DNA from: an uncultured Alphaproteobacteria bacterium
Lineage (GTDB): Bacteria > Pseudomonadota > Alphaproteobacteria > HIMB59 > GCA-002718135
DNA length: 42,259 bases
Assembly (NCBI GenBank): GCA_902612825.1
Contig: CACMET010000013.1
Location: 1 to 42,259 of the forward strand
Reading direction: 5' to 3'
Part shown: positions 19,445 through 29,745 of the stretch, piece by piece
Layout of the letters: every line of letters begins with the position of its first letter
How positions within the stretch are numbered: position 1 is the first letter of the stretch
The notes under the pieces: generated by a model
The model's database searches: none
What the model was told of the DNA's origin: nothing
The model's input: the letters and a program-made list of their open reading frames with translations, nothing else
Position numbers and translations under genes: made by a program

Positions 19445-21523
19445 ATGTCTAGATCTCACTCATTATCAAAATATAGAAATATAGGTATCATGGCTCACAT
19501 TGATGCTGGAAAAACTACTACTACAGAACGAATATTATATTACACCGGAAAATCTCATAAAATTGGAGAAGTACATGATGGTGCAGCTACTATGGATTGG
19601 ATGGAACAAGAGCAAGAAAGGGGAATTACTATAACCTCTGCTGCAACAACTTGTTTTTGGAAAGATCATCGAATTAATATTATCGATACTCCAGGACATG
19701 TCGATTTTACCATAGAAGTTGAAAGATCTTTAAAAGTTTTAGATGGTGCGGTAGCAGTTTTTGATGGTGTTGCTGGGGTAGAGCCTCAGTCAGAAACTGT
19801 TTGGAGGCAAGCAGATAAATATAAGGTTCCTCGTATGTGCTTTGTAAATAAACTTGACAGAACTGGTGCTAACTTCTTCATGTGTGTAGATATGATTTCT
19901 GAGCGTTTAGGCTCTTATCCTCTTGTAACACAACTTCCAATTGGAATTGAGAGCAATTTAAAAGGAGTAGTCGATTTAGTATCAAATAAAGCTATTATTT
20001 GGCAAGATGAAAGTTTAGGTGCAAAATTTGATGTTGTTGACATACCAGATGATTTAAAAGATCAATCTGCTGAATATAGAGAAAAATTAATTGAAAAAGC
20101 AATAGAAGAAGATGATTCAATTATGGAGAAGTATTTAGATGGTAATGAACCCTCAATAGAAGAAATTAAATCATGTATTAGAAAAGGAACCATACGTGGA
20201 TCATTCGTACCAGTGCTAACAGGTTCTGCATTTAAAAATAAAGGAGTTCAACCTCTTCTTGACGCCGTAATAGACTATATGCCTTCTCCAACTGACGTAG
20301 CTAGCGTAAAGGGAGTTGATGTTGAGGACGATTCAAAAGAATTAACTAGAACATGTGAAGATAGTGAACCTTTTAGCGCTTTAGCATTTAAAATTATGAC
20401 AGATCCATTTGTTGGCAGCTTAACTTTTGCAAGAATATATTCAGGTTCTATAAATACCAAAGATACAGTTTTAAATTCTAACTCAGGAAAGAAAGAAAAT
20501 ATAGGTAGGATGCTTTTAATGCATGCAAACAACAGAGAGGAAATTAAAACAGCTAATGCTGGAGATATTGTAGCTTTAGTTGGATTGAAGGATGTAACAA
20601 CTGGAGAAACATTATGTTCTACTAATGAGCCAATAGTTTTAGAAAAAATGGACTTTCCTGATCCTGTAATAGAAGTAGCTGTAGAACCAAAAACTAAAGT
20701 TGATCATGAAAAAATGGGTCAGGCACTTGGTAGACTTGCACAGGAAGATCCTAGCTTCAGAGTAACCACAGATCATGAAAGTGGTCAAACAATTATTAAA
20801 GGTATGGGTGAGCTTCATTTAGAAATTTTAGTTGATAGAATGAAAAGAGAATTTAAGGTTGAAGCAAATGTTGGAGCGCCTCAAGTTGCATATAGAGAGA
20901 CAATTTCAAATTCATACGATGTTGATTATACGCATAAAAAACAATCTGGTGGAGCAGGACAATTTGCTAGAGTAAAAATAAAATTTGAACCTGGTCAGCC
21001 TGGAAGTGGTTATGAATTTATTAATCAAATCAAAGGTGGTAATATTCCTACAGAACATATACCTGGGGTTGAAAAAGGTTTAATTGCTCAACAACAAACA
21101 GGTGTTATTGCAGGATTTCCATGTATAGATTTCAAAGCTACACTATATGATGGGGCATATCATGATGTCGATTCAAGTGTACTTGCTTTTGAGATTGCTG
21201 CTCGAGCAGCTTTCCGAGAAGGTATCTCAAAAGCTAGCCCAGTTTTACTCGAACCTATGATGAAAGTTGAAGTAGTTACTCCTGAAGAATATATGGGTGA
21301 CGTTATTGGAGATCTAAATAGTAGGAGAGGTCAAGTACAAGAAATGTCTACAAGAGGAAATGCAAATGTTGTAGATGCAATGGTTCCTCTTGCAAATATG
21401 TTTGGTTATGTAAATAACCTTCGTTCATTATCACAAGGTAGAGCAAATTATACAATGCAGTTCGATCACTATGAAGAAGTTCCTTCAAATGTGGCAGATG
21501 AAGTAAAGGCAAAGCTAGCTTAA
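19445..21523 (+). CDS. fusA: Translation elongation factor G
   Basis: EF-G is the GTPase that drives translocation and, with RRF, ribosome recycling. The 692-residue protein has the P-loop AHIDAGKT (17-24), the [12 protein letters not shown] switch I segment, [10 protein letters not shown] and [13 protein letters not shown]ase motifs, and domains II-V. It resembles the canonical translocation factor, not an organelle-type split form. Its last base is the first base of the rpsJ ATG (TAATG). In many proteobacteria a tuf gene and the S10 promoter lie here; both are missing, so the str and S10 operons appear fused. Confidence 0.98.
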   Translation: MSRSHSLSKYRNIGIMAHIDAGKTTTTERILYYTGKSHKIGEVHDGAATMDWMEQEQERGITITSAATTCFWKDHRINIIDTPGHVDFTIEVERSLKVLDGAVAVFDGVAGVEPQSETVWRQADKYKVPRMCFVNKLDRTGANFFMCVDMISERLGSYPLVTQLPIGIESNLKGVVDLVSNKAIIWQDESLGAKFDVVDIPDDLKDQSAEYREKLIEKAIEEDDSIMEKYLDGNEPSIEEIKSCIRKGTIRGSFVPVLTGSAFKNKGVQPLLDAVIDYMPSPTDVASVKGVDVEDDSKELTRTCEDSEPFSALAFKIMTDPFVGSLTFARIYSGSINTKDTVLNSNSGKKENIGRMLLMHANNREEIKTANAGDIVALVGLKDVTTGETLCSTNEPIVLEKMDFPDPVIEVAVEPKTKVDHEKMGQALGRLAQEDPSFRVTTDHESGQTIIKGMGELHLEILVDRMKREFKVEANVGAPQVAYRETISNSYDVDYTHKKQSGGAGQFARVKIKFEPGQPGSGYEFINQIKGGNIPTEHIPGVEKGLIAQQQTGVIAGFPCIDFKATLYDGAYHDVDSSVLAFEIAARAAFREGISKASPVLLEPMMKVEVVTPEEYMGDVIGDLNSRRGQVQEMSTRGNANVVDAMVPLANMFGYVNNLRSLSQGRANYTMQFDHYEEVPSNVADEVKAKLA

Positions 21524-21831
21524 TGGAAAATCAAAATATCAGAATAAGACTCAGGGGATATGACAATTCCCTTCTTGATACCAGCACTCAAGATATTATT
21601 AATACTGCAAAAAGAACTGGAGCAAAAGTAAAGGGCCCAATTCCACTACCAACTCGTTTTGAGAGATTTACAGTTAACAAATCTCCACATATTGATAAAA
21701 AAAGTAGGGATCAACTAGAAATTCGCACGCATAATCGTCTTCTAGATATAATTGATCCAACACCACAAACAGTCGATGCACTTATGAAACTTGATTTATC
21801 TGCGGGTGTTGAAGTGGATATAAAAATTTAA
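21523..21831 (+). CDS. rpsJ: 30S ribosomal protein S10
   Basis: S10 (uS10, NusE) is part of the 30S head and also binds NusB and NusG in antitermination. The 102-residue chain has the conserved [14 protein letters not shown] start, the [19 protein letters not shown] loop and the [23 protein letters not shown] stretch. Its ATG overlaps the fusA stop by one base, so it has no room for the separate promoter and S10 leader found upstream of this gene in E. coli. Confidence 0.98.
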   Translation: MENQNIRIRLRGYDNSLLDTSTQDIINTAKRTGAKVKGPIPLPTRFERFTVNKSPHIDKKSRDQLEIRTHNRLLDIIDPTPQTVDALMKLDLSAGVEVDIKI

Positions 21832-21832
21832 A

Positions 21833-22477
21833 ATGTTAAGATCTGGTCTAATAGCAACTAAGCTTGGCAATTCTTCTTTTTTTAGAGAAGATGGTTCATC
21901 AACTCAAGTTACAGTGTTAAAAGTTGATGAATGTGTTGTATCAAACATAAAAACAGATGAAAGAGACGGATATAATGCAGTTCAACTTGCTTCAGTTAAT
22001 ACCAACAAAGACATTTCAAGTATAAATAAACCTCAAAGAAAAATATTCTCATCAATTAAAATTGAGCCAAAAAAAATATTAAAAGAATTTAGGGTTGACT
22101 CTGATAATATATTAGAAATTGGAACTAAGCTAAATGTAGATCACTTTAAAGTAGATCAATTTGTAGATATAAGTGGCATTTCTATTGGTAAAGGGTTTGC
22201 AGGAGTTATGAAAAGACATAACTTTGGAGGTCTAAGAGCTTCCCACGGAGTATCTATTTCTCATCGCTCTCATGGATCTACTGGTCAAAACCAGGACCCA
22301 GGAAGAGTATTTAAAGGAAAAAAAATGGCGGGAAGAATGGGAAATAAAATGGTTACTAAACAAAATCTTAAGATTATTGAAATTGATATTAACAAAAACT
22401 TATTAATTGTAAAAGGGTCTATACCTGGAAAAAAAAATTCAACAATTTTTGTAAAAGATGCAATTAAGAGGTCTTAA
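21833..22477 (+). CDS. rplC: 50S ribosomal protein L3
   Basis: L3 (uL3) is an early assembly protein whose extended loop reaches the peptidyl transferase centre. The 214-residue protein shows the MLRSGLIATKLG start typical of alphaproteobacteria, the GKGFAGVMKRHNFGGLRASHG basic extension and the GKKMAGRMGNKMVTKQNL motif. The glutamine in STGQNQDPG is where E. coli L3 is methylated by PrmB. It starts one base after rpsJ and abuts rplD. Confidence 0.97.
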   Translation: MLRSGLIATKLGNSSFFREDGSSTQVTVLKVDECVVSNIKTDERDGYNAVQLASVNTNKDISSINKPQRKIFSSIKIEPKKILKEFRVDSDNILEIGTKLNVDHFKVDQFVDISGISIGKGFAGVMKRHNFGGLRASHGVSISHRSHGSTGQNQDPGRVFKGKKMAGRMGNKMVTKQNLKIIEIDINKNLLIVKGSIPGKKNSTIFVKDAIKRS

Positions 22478-23101
22478 ATGAAAAAAACAATCTTAAATTT
22501 AAAAAATAAAACAGTTGGAAACATAGATTTAGACTCCAAAATTTTTGGCATTAGAGAACTTCCGGATTTAATACACCAATACATAAGATATCAAAATGCA
22601 AAGTCCAGACAAGGAACGCATAAAACAAAATCAAGATCAGAAGTCTCAGGGAGAAGCAAAAAACCATTTTCGCAAAAAGGGACTGGAAATGCTAGACAAG
22701 GAAGCAACAAACCTCCAAATTTTAGGGGAGGCGCAGTTTCAATGGGTCCTGTAAATAGAGATTACTCTTTTAATTTAAATAAAAAAGAAAAAAAACTTGC
22801 CTTAAAATCCGCATTATCAATCAAATTGAATGAAGATAAAATGATAATAATAGATACTTTCGAAATAAATAGTCACAAAACTAAGGAATTACATATTGAC
22901 CTAAAACAATTCACTTTTGACTCTGCCCTTTTCATACATTCTGAAAATGGAGTAAACGATAACTTTAAACTTGCATCATCAAATATTCCTAAAATATCAA
23001 TATTGAATCAAAAAGGTATAAATGTAAAAGATCTCATTACCTATGATAAAATATTTATAGAAGAAAAATCAATTAGCGAAATTACTAAGAGGCTTTCATG
23101 A
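22478..23101 (+). CDS. rplD: 50S ribosomal protein L4
   Basis: L4 (uL4) lines the peptide exit tunnel and in gamma-proteobacteria autoregulates the S10 operon. The 207-residue product has the YQNAKSRQGTHKTKSRSEVSGRSKKPFSQKGTGNARQG type loop that inserts into 23S rRNA, followed by a diverged, lysine-rich C-terminal domain. Its ATG directly follows the rplC stop, and its end overlaps rplW by four bases (ATGA). Because no S10 leader precedes rpsJ, L4 control of the E. coli kind is unlikely here. Confidence 0.96.
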   Translation: MKKTILNLKNKTVGNIDLDSKIFGIRELPDLIHQYIRYQNAKSRQGTHKTKSRSEVSGRSKKPFSQKGTGNARQGSNKPPNFRGGAVSMGPVNRDYSFNLNKKEKKLALKSALSIKLNEDKMIIIDTFEINSHKTKELHIDLKQFTFDSALFIHSENGVNDNFKLASSNIPKISILNQKGINVKDLITYDKIFIEEKSISEITKRLS

Positions 23102-23415
23102 AAAATATGAGTAGTAAAATAACTTTAGAAAAAGCTTATGATATTATCAAAAAGCCTATAACTACCGAAAAATCTACTAATCTTCAGCAATATAATCAAT
23201 ATTCATTTATTGTATCAACAAAATCTAATACTCCTCAAATTAAACAAGCTGTTGAAATGATTTTTAAAGTTAAAGTTAATAAAGTAAATACTTCAATACT
23301 TCGTGGAAAAGGTAAGACTTTTAAAGGACAATTTGGTTTTAGAAAAGATATAAAAAGAGCCATAGTTACTTTGGAAGAAGGTAATACAATTGATTCATCT
23401 TTGGAGATTAAATAA
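23098..23415 (+). CDS. rplW: 50S ribosomal protein L23
   Basis: L23 (uL23) sits at the tunnel exit and docks signal recognition particle and trigger factor. The 105-residue chain has the YDIIKKPITTEKSTNL start region and the VNTSILRGKGKTFKGQFGFRKDIKRAIVTL C-terminal segment of the family. The first ATG overlaps rplD by four bases (ATGA); a second in-frame ATG three codons later is a possible alternative start. Its stop overlaps rplB as TAATG. Confidence 0.96.
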   Translation: MKNMSSKITLEKAYDIIKKPITTEKSTNLQQYNQYSFIVSTKSNTPQIKQAVEMIFKVKVNKVNTSILRGKGKTFKGQFGFRKDIKRAIVTLEEGNTIDSSLEIK

Positions 23416-24236
23416 TGCTTAATAAATTTAAACCAACTACTCCAGGCTTAAGAGGCACTGTCTTAGTTTCAAAAAGAGAATTATCTAGTGAGAAGCCCCA
23501 CAAGGCCCTAACAAAAAAATTTAAATCTACAGGTGGAAGAAATAACCAAGGTAGAATAACATCTAGAAGAATGGGCGGAGGTGTTAAAAGAAAATACAGA
23601 TTGATAGATTTTAAACGATCAAAATTAGATATATCTGCAGAAATAATCAGAAACGAGTATGATCCAAATAGAACTGCTTTTATTTCTCTAATTAAATATG
23701 ATGATGGCGAGCTTAATTATATAATTTCTCCAAAAAATATTCAAATTGGTGAGAAAATTATTTCAGGTGATAATGTTGCTATAAAAAATGGTAATTGTTT
23801 ACCAATTAATAATATTCCTATTGGTACAAATATACATAACATTGAACTTAAACCTGGTGCTGGAGCACAATTAATCAGATCTGCTGGAGCTTCTGCTCAA
23901 ATAGTATCTAAAGAGCAACCATTTGTTCAAATAAAATTAATTTCTGGTGAAATAAGACACATTAATAAGAATTGTAGAGCTACGATTGGAGAGGTTTCTA
24001 ATGCGGATCAAAAAAATATCAAACTTGGTAAAGCTGGAAGAAAAAGATATCTTGGTTTTAGACCAAAAGTAAGAGGTGTTGTAATGAATCCCGTAGATCA
24101 CCCACATGGTGGAGGAGAAGGTAGAACATCTGGTGGAAGAAATCCAGTTACTCCATGGGGTGTTGCTACTAAAGGTAAAAAAACTAGAAATAATAAAAAA
24201 ACAGATATTTATATAATTAAAAGGAAAAAGAAATAA
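23415..24236 (+). CDS. rplB: 50S ribosomal protein L2
   Basis: L2 (uL2) is needed for subunit association and peptidyl transferase assembly. The 273-residue protein has the standard length, the [22 protein letters not shown]-terminal region and the invariant [19 protein letters not shown] loop containing the histidine that approaches the catalytic centre. One-base overlaps tie it to rplW before and rpsS after. Confidence 0.98.
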   Translation: MLNKFKPTTPGLRGTVLVSKRELSSEKPHKALTKKFKSTGGRNNQGRITSRRMGGGVKRKYRLIDFKRSKLDISAEIIRNEYDPNRTAFISLIKYDDGELNYIISPKNIQIGEKIISGDNVAIKNGNCLPINNIPIGTNIHNIELKPGAGAQLIRSAGASAQIVSKEQPFVQIKLISGEIRHINKNCRATIGEVSNADQKNIKLGKAGRKRYLGFRPKVRGVVMNPVDHPHGGGEGRTSGGRNPVTPWGVATKGKKTRNNKKTDIYIIKRKKK

Positions 24237-24517
24237 TGACTAGATCAATTTGGAAAGGACCTTTTGTCGATATAACGCTTATGAAAAAAGCTGAGAAACT
24301 ATCACAATCTGGAAGAAAAGAAGTTCTAAAAACTTGGTCAAGAAGATCTACTATCCTTCCTGAGTTTGTTGGTTTAACTTTTGGTGTATACAATGGTCAA
24401 AAATTTGTTCCAGTTACTGTTAATGAACAGATGGTAGGACATAAGCTCGGAGAATTTTCACCAACTAGAACATTTAAAGGGCATACTGCTGCAGATAAAA
24501 AAGCGGAGCAAAAATGA
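24236..24517 (+). CDS. rpsS: 30S ribosomal protein S19
   Basis: S19 (uS19) is a 30S head protein near the A-site finger. The 93-residue chain carries the [11 protein letters not shown] start, the [21 protein letters not shown] core and the [16 protein letters not shown] motif. The start overlaps the rplB stop (TAATG) and the end overlaps rplV by four bases (ATGA), continuing the tightly coupled S10 order. Confidence 0.98.
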   Translation: MTRSIWKGPFVDITLMKKAEKLSQSGRKEVLKTWSRRSTILPEFVGLTFGVYNGQKFVPVTVNEQMVGHKLGEFSPTRTFKGHTAADKKAEQK

Positions 24518-24882
24518 ACCAAAACTTAACAGCATATGCAAAAGATAATATGGTTAGAATAAGTCCATTAAAATTATCTGTTTTAATAAAAAGTATTATA
24601 AATATGAAAGTTAGCTCTGCAATTAATCAACTACAATTTTCACAAAAAAGAATTTCTAATGTTGTTCTAAAAATATTAAAGGCAGCAATAGCAAATGCAG
24701 AAAATAATAAGCAATTAGATATAGATAAATTGTTTATTAAAGAAGCTTATGTTGGGAAAAGCTTGAGAATGAAAAGATGGAGACCACGAGCAAAAGGAAG
24801 AGCAGGTTCAATTATAAAACCATTTAGTAAACTAACAATTGTAGTTGAAGAGAGACAAGAACAGAAAAAGGAAAAAGTATAA
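24514..24882 (+). CDS. rplV: 50S ribosomal protein L22
   Basis: L22 (uL22) has a long beta-hairpin lining the exit tunnel. The 122-residue product matches the family through [15 protein letters not shown], the [10 protein letters not shown] segment and the tunnel hairpin region [27 protein letters not shown]. Four-base overlap with rpsS and one-base overlap with rpsC. The N terminus is a little longer and more diverged than in E. coli. Confidence 0.97.
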   Translation: MNQNLTAYAKDNMVRISPLKLSVLIKSIINMKVSSAINQLQFSQKRISNVVLKILKAAIANAENNKQLDIDKLFIKEAYVGKSLRMKRWRPRAKGRAGSIIKPFSKLTIVVEERQEQKKEKV

Positions 24883-25559
24883 TGGGACAAAAAGTTAATC
24901 CATATGGAATAAGACTTGGAATTAATAAAACATGGTCATCAAGATGGTTTTCTAAAAATGAGTATACAAAGTTATTACATCAAGATTTAAAAATAAAAAG
25001 TTACGTTGAAAAAAAATTAAAAAATGCAAGTATTTCTAAGATCAATATAGAAAGAGCTGCTAAAAAACTAAGACTTTCAATATACAGTTCAAGACCAGGC
25101 ATAATAATTGGAAAAAAAGGTGCCGATATTGAAACATTAAAAAACGACCTTGCTAAGATGTCTAACTTAGAAGTTTTTCTGGATATCAAAGAGGTTAGGA
25201 AACCCGAAGTAGAAGCAAAATTAGTTGCAGAAAACATTGCATCTCAACTTGAAAAAAGAATTTCATTTAGAAGGGCTATGAAAAAAGCTGTTCAATCAGC
25301 AATGAGATTGGGAGCAAAAGGTGTAAAGGTTGTATGCAGTGGAAGATTGGGTGGAGCTGAAATAGCAAGAACTGAAAAATATCATGAAGGAAGTGTACCT
25401 TTGCATACACTTAGAGGTGATATTGATTATTCTACTGCAGAGGCAGAAACAACTTATGGAATATGTGGGATAAAAGTTTGGATAAATAAAGGTGAAATTT
25501 TATCAAAGGATCCATATGCAAGTGAAAAAAAACAGATCGACCAAGGAAGTGTTAGATAA
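24882..25559 (+). CDS. rpsC: 30S ribosomal protein S3
   Basis: S3 (uS3) lines the mRNA entry channel and helps unwind mRNA. The 225-residue chain has the [14 protein letters not shown] start, a KH domain with the [14 protein letters not shown] motif, and the C-terminal domain with [22 protein letters not shown] and the [15 protein letters not shown] ending. A short lysine-rich tail follows. The start overlaps the rplV stop by one base. Confidence 0.98.
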   Translation: MGQKVNPYGIRLGINKTWSSRWFSKNEYTKLLHQDLKIKSYVEKKLKNASISKINIERAAKKLRLSIYSSRPGIIIGKKGADIETLKNDLAKMSNLEVFLDIKEVRKPEVEAKLVAENIASQLEKRISFRRAMKKAVQSAMRLGAKGVKVVCSGRLGGAEIARTEKYHEGSVPLHTLRGDIDYSTAEAETTYGICGIKVWINKGEILSKDPYASEKKQIDQGSVR

Positions 25560-25975
25560 TGAATATGTTATCCCCTAAAAAGACTAAGTTTAGAAAACAA
25601 TTTAAAGGCAGAATTCACGGAACTTCTAAAGGGAATTATTCTTTAAATTATGGAAGTTTCGGTCTTAAAGCCATGGAACCTGAAAGAGTCACTTCTAGGC
25701 AAATTGAAGCTGCCAGAAAAGCAATTACAAGATATCTAAAAAGAGCAGGACGTATGTGGATTAGAATATTTCCAGATGTGCCAGTATCAAAAAAACCGGC
25801 AGAAGTCAGAATGGGAAAAGGCAAGGGTTCAATTGAATATTGGGCTTGTAGAGTAAAACCAGGTAGAATTATGTTTGAAGTTGATGGTGTTAATGTAAAT
25901 GATGCAAAGAAAGCTATGACTTTAGCAGCTGCCAAACTCCCAATTAAGTGCAAATTTGTAGAGAGAAATATATAA
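25559..25975 (+). CDS. rplP: 50S ribosomal protein L16
   Basis: L16 (uL16) completes the A-site region of the large subunit. The family core is clear: [16 protein letters not shown] start, [22 protein letters not shown] and [20 protein letters not shown]. Two starts are possible. ATG at 25559 overlaps the rpsC stop (TAATG) and has a well-spaced AAGGAA stretch; ATG at 25565 gives exactly the usual 136-residue length. I list the first because of the ribosome-binding site; the difference is two residues. Confidence 0.96.
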   Translation: MNMLSPKKTKFRKQFKGRIHGTSKGNYSLNYGSFGLKAMEPERVTSRQIEAARKAITRYLKRAGRMWIRIFPDVPVSKKPAEVRMGKGKGSIEYWACRVKPGRIMFEVDGVNVNDAKKAMTLAAAKLPIKCKFVERNI

Positions 25976-26169
25976 TGAGTAAAAAATCATCATCCAATAA
26001 TTTAAAAATTCAAGAAGAAATACTATCTCTTAAAAAAAATCTTCTTAATCTGAATTTTCAAAAATACTCAGGTCAACTTGAAAAAACTTCTCAAATTAAA
26101 AATATTAAAAAACAAATTGCTAGGTTAAAGACTCAACAATTCGTACTAAAAGGAGATAAAAATGCCTAA
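25975..26169 (+). CDS. rpmC: 50S ribosomal protein L29
   Basis: L29 (uL29) is a small two-helix protein beside L23 at the tunnel exit. The frame is open further upstream, but ATG at 25975 overlaps the rplP stop (TAATG) and gives 64 residues, the family length. The pattern of [40 protein letters not shown], two lysine-rich helices with the LxNLxFQ-like motif, fits L29, although the sequence is diverged; position between L16 and S17 secures the call. Confidence 0.92.
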   Translation: MSKKSSSNNLKIQEEILSLKKNLLNLNFQKYSGQLEKTSQIKNIKKQIARLKTQQFVLKGDKNA

Positions 26170-26407
26170 AAGAATTTTATCAGGTGTTGTGATATCTACT
26201 AATTCAAATAAAACAGTTGTGGTAAATGTAACAAGAAGAATAAAACACAAACTTTATAAAAAAATTATTAGAAGATCAAAAAAGTATCATGCTCATGATG
26301 AAAACAATGAATTTAATATTGGTGATAATGTATCAATTATAGAAACCAAACCAATATCAAAGTTAAAAACATGGAGAGTAGTTTCAAATCTTGGAGAAAA
26401 TATATGA
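26162..26407 (+). CDS. rpsQ: 30S ribosomal protein S17
   Basis: S17 (uS17) is a primary 16S rRNA-binding protein with an OB fold. The 81-residue chain has the [12 protein letters not shown] start, the [13 protein letters not shown] strand and the [35 protein letters not shown] core. It overlaps rpmC by eight bases and rplN by four (ATGA). Confidence 0.97.
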   Translation: MPKRILSGVVISTNSNKTVVVNVTRRIKHKLYKKIIRRSKKYHAHDENNEFNIGDNVSIIETKPISKLKTWRVVSNLGENI

Positions 26408-26772
26408 TACAAATGCAATCAAATCTTTTCGTCGCTGATAACTCTGGAGCTAGAAGAATACAATGTATTAAGGTTTTAGGAGGGTCAAAAAGAAGATCAG
26501 CTTCAATTGGAGATATAGTTGTTGTATCAATTAAAGATGCTATTCCAAGAGCGAAAGTAAAAAAGGGTGACGTCTATAAGGCTGTTATTGTTAGAACTTC
26601 AAAAGATTTTAAAAGAAATGATGGCAGTGCAATAAGATTTGATAAAAACGCTGCAGTGCTTCTTGACAAACAAGAAGAACCAATTGCGACTAGGATTTTT
26701 GGCCCAGTAACTAGAGAGCTTAGAAATAAAAAATTCATGAAAATTATCAGTCTTGCTCCAGAGGTATTATGA
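26404..26772 (+). CDS. rplN: 50S ribosomal protein L14
   Basis: L14 (uL14) contributes to an intersubunit bridge. ATG at 26404 gives the family N terminus [27 protein letters not shown] and 122 residues, the normal length; an in-frame ATG at 26371 inside rpsQ is rejected. The [22 protein letters not shown] motif and the [16 protein letters not shown] ending are conserved. It overlaps rpsQ and rplX by four bases each. Confidence 0.97.
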   Translation: MIQMQSNLFVADNSGARRIQCIKVLGGSKRRSASIGDIVVVSIKDAIPRAKVKKGDVYKAVIVRTSKDFKRNDGSAIRFDKNAAVLLDKQEEPIATRIFGPVTRELRNKKFMKIISLAPEVL

Positions 26773-27086
26773 CAAACAATAAATTCAAATTAAAAAAAGG
26801 CGATGAAGTCATTGTACTTGCTGGGAAAGATAAAGGTAAAACAGGAAAAATAATTAAGATGATTCCGAAAGAAATGAAAGCTATTGTTTCAGAAATCAAT
26901 AAAGTAAAAAAAAATCAAAAACCTGACAATAACCAACCTGGCGGCATTATTGAAAAAGAAATGCCACTTCATATTTCTAATCTTTCTTTCTATGATACTG
27001 TCTCAAAAAAAGCAGCAAGAATTGGCTATAAGATTAATAACAATAAGAAAACTAGAGTTAATAAATTAACTGGCAAGGAAGTATAA
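26769..27086 (+). CDS. rplX: 50S ribosomal protein L24
   Basis: L24 (uL24) starts large-subunit assembly and sits by the tunnel exit. The 105-residue product has a KOW motif ([23 protein letters not shown], residues about 8-30) and the [15 protein letters not shown] segment. The start overlaps rplN as ATGA, and rplE begins on the next base after the stop. Confidence 0.97.
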   Translation: MTNNKFKLKKGDEVIVLAGKDKGKTGKIIKMIPKEMKAIVSEINKVKKNQKPDNNQPGGIIEKEMPLHISNLSFYDTVSKKAARIGYKINNNKKTRVNKLTGKEV

Positions 27087-27638
27087 ATGAGTAGACTTTT
27101 AGAAGAGTATAATAGTGAAATCAAAAAAGATTTAATGTCAAAACTGAAATTGAAAAATATTTTTGAGGTACCAAAAATAAATAAAATTGTTCTAAATATG
27201 GGTGTTGGAGAAGGTAAAGAAGATTCAAAATTAATAGATAAGGCTGTTGAAGATTTATCTTTAATTTCTGGACAAAAGGCAATTAAAACAAAGTCAAAAA
27301 AAGCAATTTCTGGTTTTAAAATAAGAGAAGGTATGCCTCTCGGAGCAAAAGTAACACTAAGAAATAAAATAATGTACGAGTTCTTGGATAGATTAATTAA
27401 CATTGCGATCCCTAGAATAAGAGATTTCAGAGGATTGAATTCTAAAAGTTTTGATGGAAAAGGAAATTTTTCTATGGGAATTAAAGAACATGTCATTTTC
27501 CCTGAAATTAATTTCGATAAAGTAGATAAGACAAGAGGTTTGGATATAACAATTTGCACATCTGCAAAAAACAATAATGGTGCAATAGAGCTTTTAAAAA
27601 GTTTTAATATGCCTTTTAAAGATAACCAGATTAATTAG
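27087..27638 (+). CDS. rplE: 50S ribosomal protein L5
   Basis: L5 (uL5) binds 5S rRNA and contacts the P-site tRNA. The 183-residue chain shows the [19 protein letters not shown] stretch, [27 protein letters not shown] and [26 protein letters not shown] family motifs. It directly abuts rplX, and rpsN follows after a short gap with an AGGAGG ribosome-binding site, one of the few strong ones inside the block. Confidence 0.97.
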   Translation: MSRLLEEYNSEIKKDLMSKLKLKNIFEVPKINKIVLNMGVGEGKEDSKLIDKAVEDLSLISGQKAIKTKSKKAISGFKIREGMPLGAKVTLRNKIMYEFLDRLINIAIPRIRDFRGLNSKSFDGKGNFSMGIKEHVIFPEINFDKVDKTRGLDITICTSAKNNNGAIELLKSFNMPFKDNQIN

Positions 27639-27645
27639 GAGGAAA

Positions 27646-27951
27646 ATGGCTAAATTAAGTTCAATTCAAAAAAATTTGTTTAGACAAAAATTAATTGAAA
27701 AATATAAATTTAAAAGAAATAATCTTAAATCTAAAATTAAAGATAAAAACATATCTTTAGAGGATAGAATAATTTTTCAAAACAAACTAAACGATCTTCC
27801 TAGAAATGGTTCTTCTATAAGACATCGAAATAGATGTGAATTAACTGGTAGACCAAGAGGGAACTACAGAAAATTTGGTTTATCTAGAATAAAACTTAGG
27901 GAGCTTTCAATGACTGGTAACCTACCGGGTGTTGTAAAGTCTAGCTGGTAG
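27646..27951 (+). CDS. rpsN: 30S ribosomal protein S14, zinc-free type
   Basis: S14 (uS14) is a late-assembling 30S head protein. At 101 residues with a single cysteine in [21 protein letters not shown] and no CxxC pairs, it is the long, zinc-independent form usual in proteobacteria. The C terminus [17 protein letters not shown] is the family ending. It has an AGGAGG site and is followed by rpsH after nine bases. Confidence 0.97.
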   Translation: MAKLSSIQKNLFRQKLIEKYKFKRNNLKSKIKDKNISLEDRIIFQNKLNDLPRNGSSIRHRNRCELTGRPRGNYRKFGLSRIKLRELSMTGNLPGVVKSSW

Positions 27952-27960
27952 GGGGATAAC

Positions 27961-28359
27961 ATGGCTTTTAATGACTCACTTTCAGATATGCTAGCAAGAA
28001 TTAAAAATGCTCATCAAGCAAATAAAGTTTCAACATTATGTTTAAACTCTAAGTTAAATGTTAACGTTTTAAGTGTGCTAAAAGACGAGGGTTATATTAG
28101 AGATTTTAAAAATATAGAAGAAAGAAAAGGCGTCAGTTCAATTAAAATAGATTTGAAATATTATAATGGAAATCCTGTAATAAAAAAAATTAAAAGAATA
28201 TCTAAGCCAGGTATTAGAAAATATTCTAAAATATCTGAACTGAATAGACCCTATGGTGGATTAGGAATTTCAATTCTTTCGACACCAAAAGGAGTCATGT
28301 CTGATCAACAAGCAAAAAAAAATAATGTTGGTGGTGAAGTTTTGTGTGAGGTTTTTTAG
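27961..28359 (+). CDS. rpsH: 30S ribosomal protein S8
   Basis: S8 (uS8) binds helix 21 of 16S rRNA and, in E. coli, represses the spc operon through an rplE mRNA site. The 132-residue product has the DSLSDMLARIKNAHQA start, RISKPGIRKYSKI and the C-terminal GISILSTPKGVMSDQQAKKNNVGGEVLCEVF. A GGGGGA ribosome-binding stretch precedes ATG. Its stop overlaps the GTG start of rplF (TAGTG). Confidence 0.97.
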   Translation: MAFNDSLSDMLARIKNAHQANKVSTLCLNSKLNVNVLSVLKDEGYIRDFKNIEERKGVSSIKIDLKYYNGNPVIKKIKRISKPGIRKYSKISELNRPYGGLGISILSTPKGVMSDQQAKKNNVGGEVLCEVF

Positions 28360-28889
28360 TGTCTAGAATAGCTAAGAATCCAATTAAAATAACAAATGAA
28401 GTTCAATGTAACTTTGTCAACGGAAAGTTTTCCGCTAAAGGTAAATTAGGTGAAATGGAAATATCTGTAAATACAAATTTTAGAGTTGAAATTAATGATG
28501 GCGAAGTAAAAGTTTTACCCATTAAAGAAAATAATAATGATCCTAATTGGGGGACCACAAGAGCTCTTGTTGCAAATACAATAGATGGCGTTACTAAGGG
28601 TTTTACCAAAACACTTGAATTAAATGGGACTGGTTACAGGGCCAGTGTTTCAGGTTCTAAACTTAAACTTGAGTTAGGTTTTAGTCATGACATACAATTT
28701 GATATTCCAAAAGATATCAAAATTGAATGTCCAAAACAAAATATTATTAATATTACTAGTATAAATAAAGAAAAATTGGGCGCAGCCGCTGCAAAAATAA
28801 GATCGTATAGAAAGCCTGAACCATTTAAAGGTAAGGGAATTAAATATTCGGATGAATACATATTCAGAAAAGAAGGAAAAAAGAAATAA
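28359..28889 (+). CDS. rplF: 50S ribosomal protein L6
   Basis: L6 (uL6) lies near the sarcin-ricin loop. The 176-residue chain starts SRIAKNPIKI and carries the ALVANTIDGVTKGFTKTLELNGTGYRA core and the C-terminal KIRSYRKPEPFKGKGIKYSDEYIFRKEGKKK. It uses a GTG start that shares its first base with the rpsH stop (TAGTG). Confidence 0.97.
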   Translation: MSRIAKNPIKITNEVQCNFVNGKFSAKGKLGEMEISVNTNFRVEINDGEVKVLPIKENNNDPNWGTTRALVANTIDGVTKGFTKTLELNGTGYRASVSGSKLKLELGFSHDIQFDIPKDIKIECPKQNIINITSINKEKLGAAAAKIRSYRKPEPFKGKGIKYSDEYIFRKEGKKK

Positions 28890-28892
28890 ATT

Positions 28893-29225
28893 ATGAAAAA
28901 TAGAAAAGAAAGAATCAGATTTAAAGTTAAGAAAGTTTCTTCAAGAAATAGATTAACTGTTTTCAGGTCAAATAATCATATATACGCTCAGTTAATAGAT
29001 GATAAAAAAGGATTAACCTTAGCTAGTTCTTCTTCTTTGCAAAAAACATTAAAAGATAAAACTCTTCCTAGAAAAGAAGTTGCAGAATTCATAGGCAAGG
29101 ATATTGCTAAGAAAATTATTTCTAAAGGAATTGATAAAGTATCTTTTGATAGAGGAAAGTATAAATATCACGGTTTAATAAAAATACTTGCTGAGGCAGC
29201 AAGGAATGAAGGATTAAATTTTTAG
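28893..29225 (+). CDS. rplR: 50S ribosomal protein L18
   Basis: L18 (uL18) binds 5S rRNA in the central protuberance. The 110-residue product has the basic N terminus, the [18 protein letters not shown] strand and the [26 protein letters not shown] ending typical of the family. It is slightly shorter than E. coli L18. It lies three bases after rplF and eight before rpsE. Confidence 0.97.
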   Translation: MKNRKERIRFKVKKVSSRNRLTVFRSNNHIYAQLIDDKKGLTLASSSSLQKTLKDKTLPRKEVAEFIGKDIAKKIISKGIDKVSFDRGKYKYHGLIKILAEAARNEGLNF

Positions 29226-29233
29226 AGGTATAT

Positions 29234-29743
29234 ATGTTTGATAATGAAAAAACTGATCTAGCTGAACATTTAGTTACTATAAATAGAGTTGCTAAAGTTG
29301 TAAAAGGTGGAAGAAGGTTTGGCTTTGCGGCAATTATGATCGTTGGTGATAATAAAGGTAGAGTAGGTATAGGTACAGGAAAAGCAAAAGAAGTTCCTGA
29401 AGCAGTAAGGAAAGCAACAGAAAATGCAAAAAGTAGAATGATAAGAGTGCATTTGAAAGAAAACAGAACAATATATCATGATACAGTTGGTAGATTTGGT
29501 GCTGGAAAAGTGATCTTAAGAAGTGCAGCGCCTGGAACCGGAATTATAGCAGGTGGGCCAATGAGGGCTTTATTTGAATCACTTGGAATAAAAGATGTTG
29601 TTGCAAAATCTACAGGTACTTCTAATCCTCACAATATGTTAAAAGCAACACTCAATGCTTTTAAAATGTCAGAATCACCTAAATCTGTTGCTTCTAAAAG
29701 ATCAAAAAAAATAACTGAAATAAACTCTATAAAAAATAAATAA
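29234..29743 (+). CDS. rpsE: 30S ribosomal protein S5
   Basis: S5 (uS5) acts in decoding fidelity and mRNA unwinding. The 169-residue chain has the [22 protein letters not shown] dsRBD-like domain, [24 protein letters not shown] and the [25 protein letters not shown] segment. The loop VVKGGRRF is wild-type in the region where spectinomycin-resistance changes map. Only two bases separate its stop from rplO, so the rpmD (L30) gene that normally lies between them is absent. Confidence 0.97.
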   Translation: MFDNEKTDLAEHLVTINRVAKVVKGGRRFGFAAIMIVGDNKGRVGIGTGKAKEVPEAVRKATENAKSRMIRVHLKENRTIYHDTVGRFGAGKVILRSAAPGTGIIAGGPMRALFESLGIKDVVAKSTGTSNPHNMLKATLNAFKMSESPKSVASKRSKKITEINSIKNK

Positions 29744-29745
29744 AT

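Noticed and set aside
27026..27574. 182-codon minus-strand open frame opposite rplE
   Set aside because: Low-complexity hydrophobic shadow of a lysine-rich gene in AT-rich DNA; rplE itself is certain.
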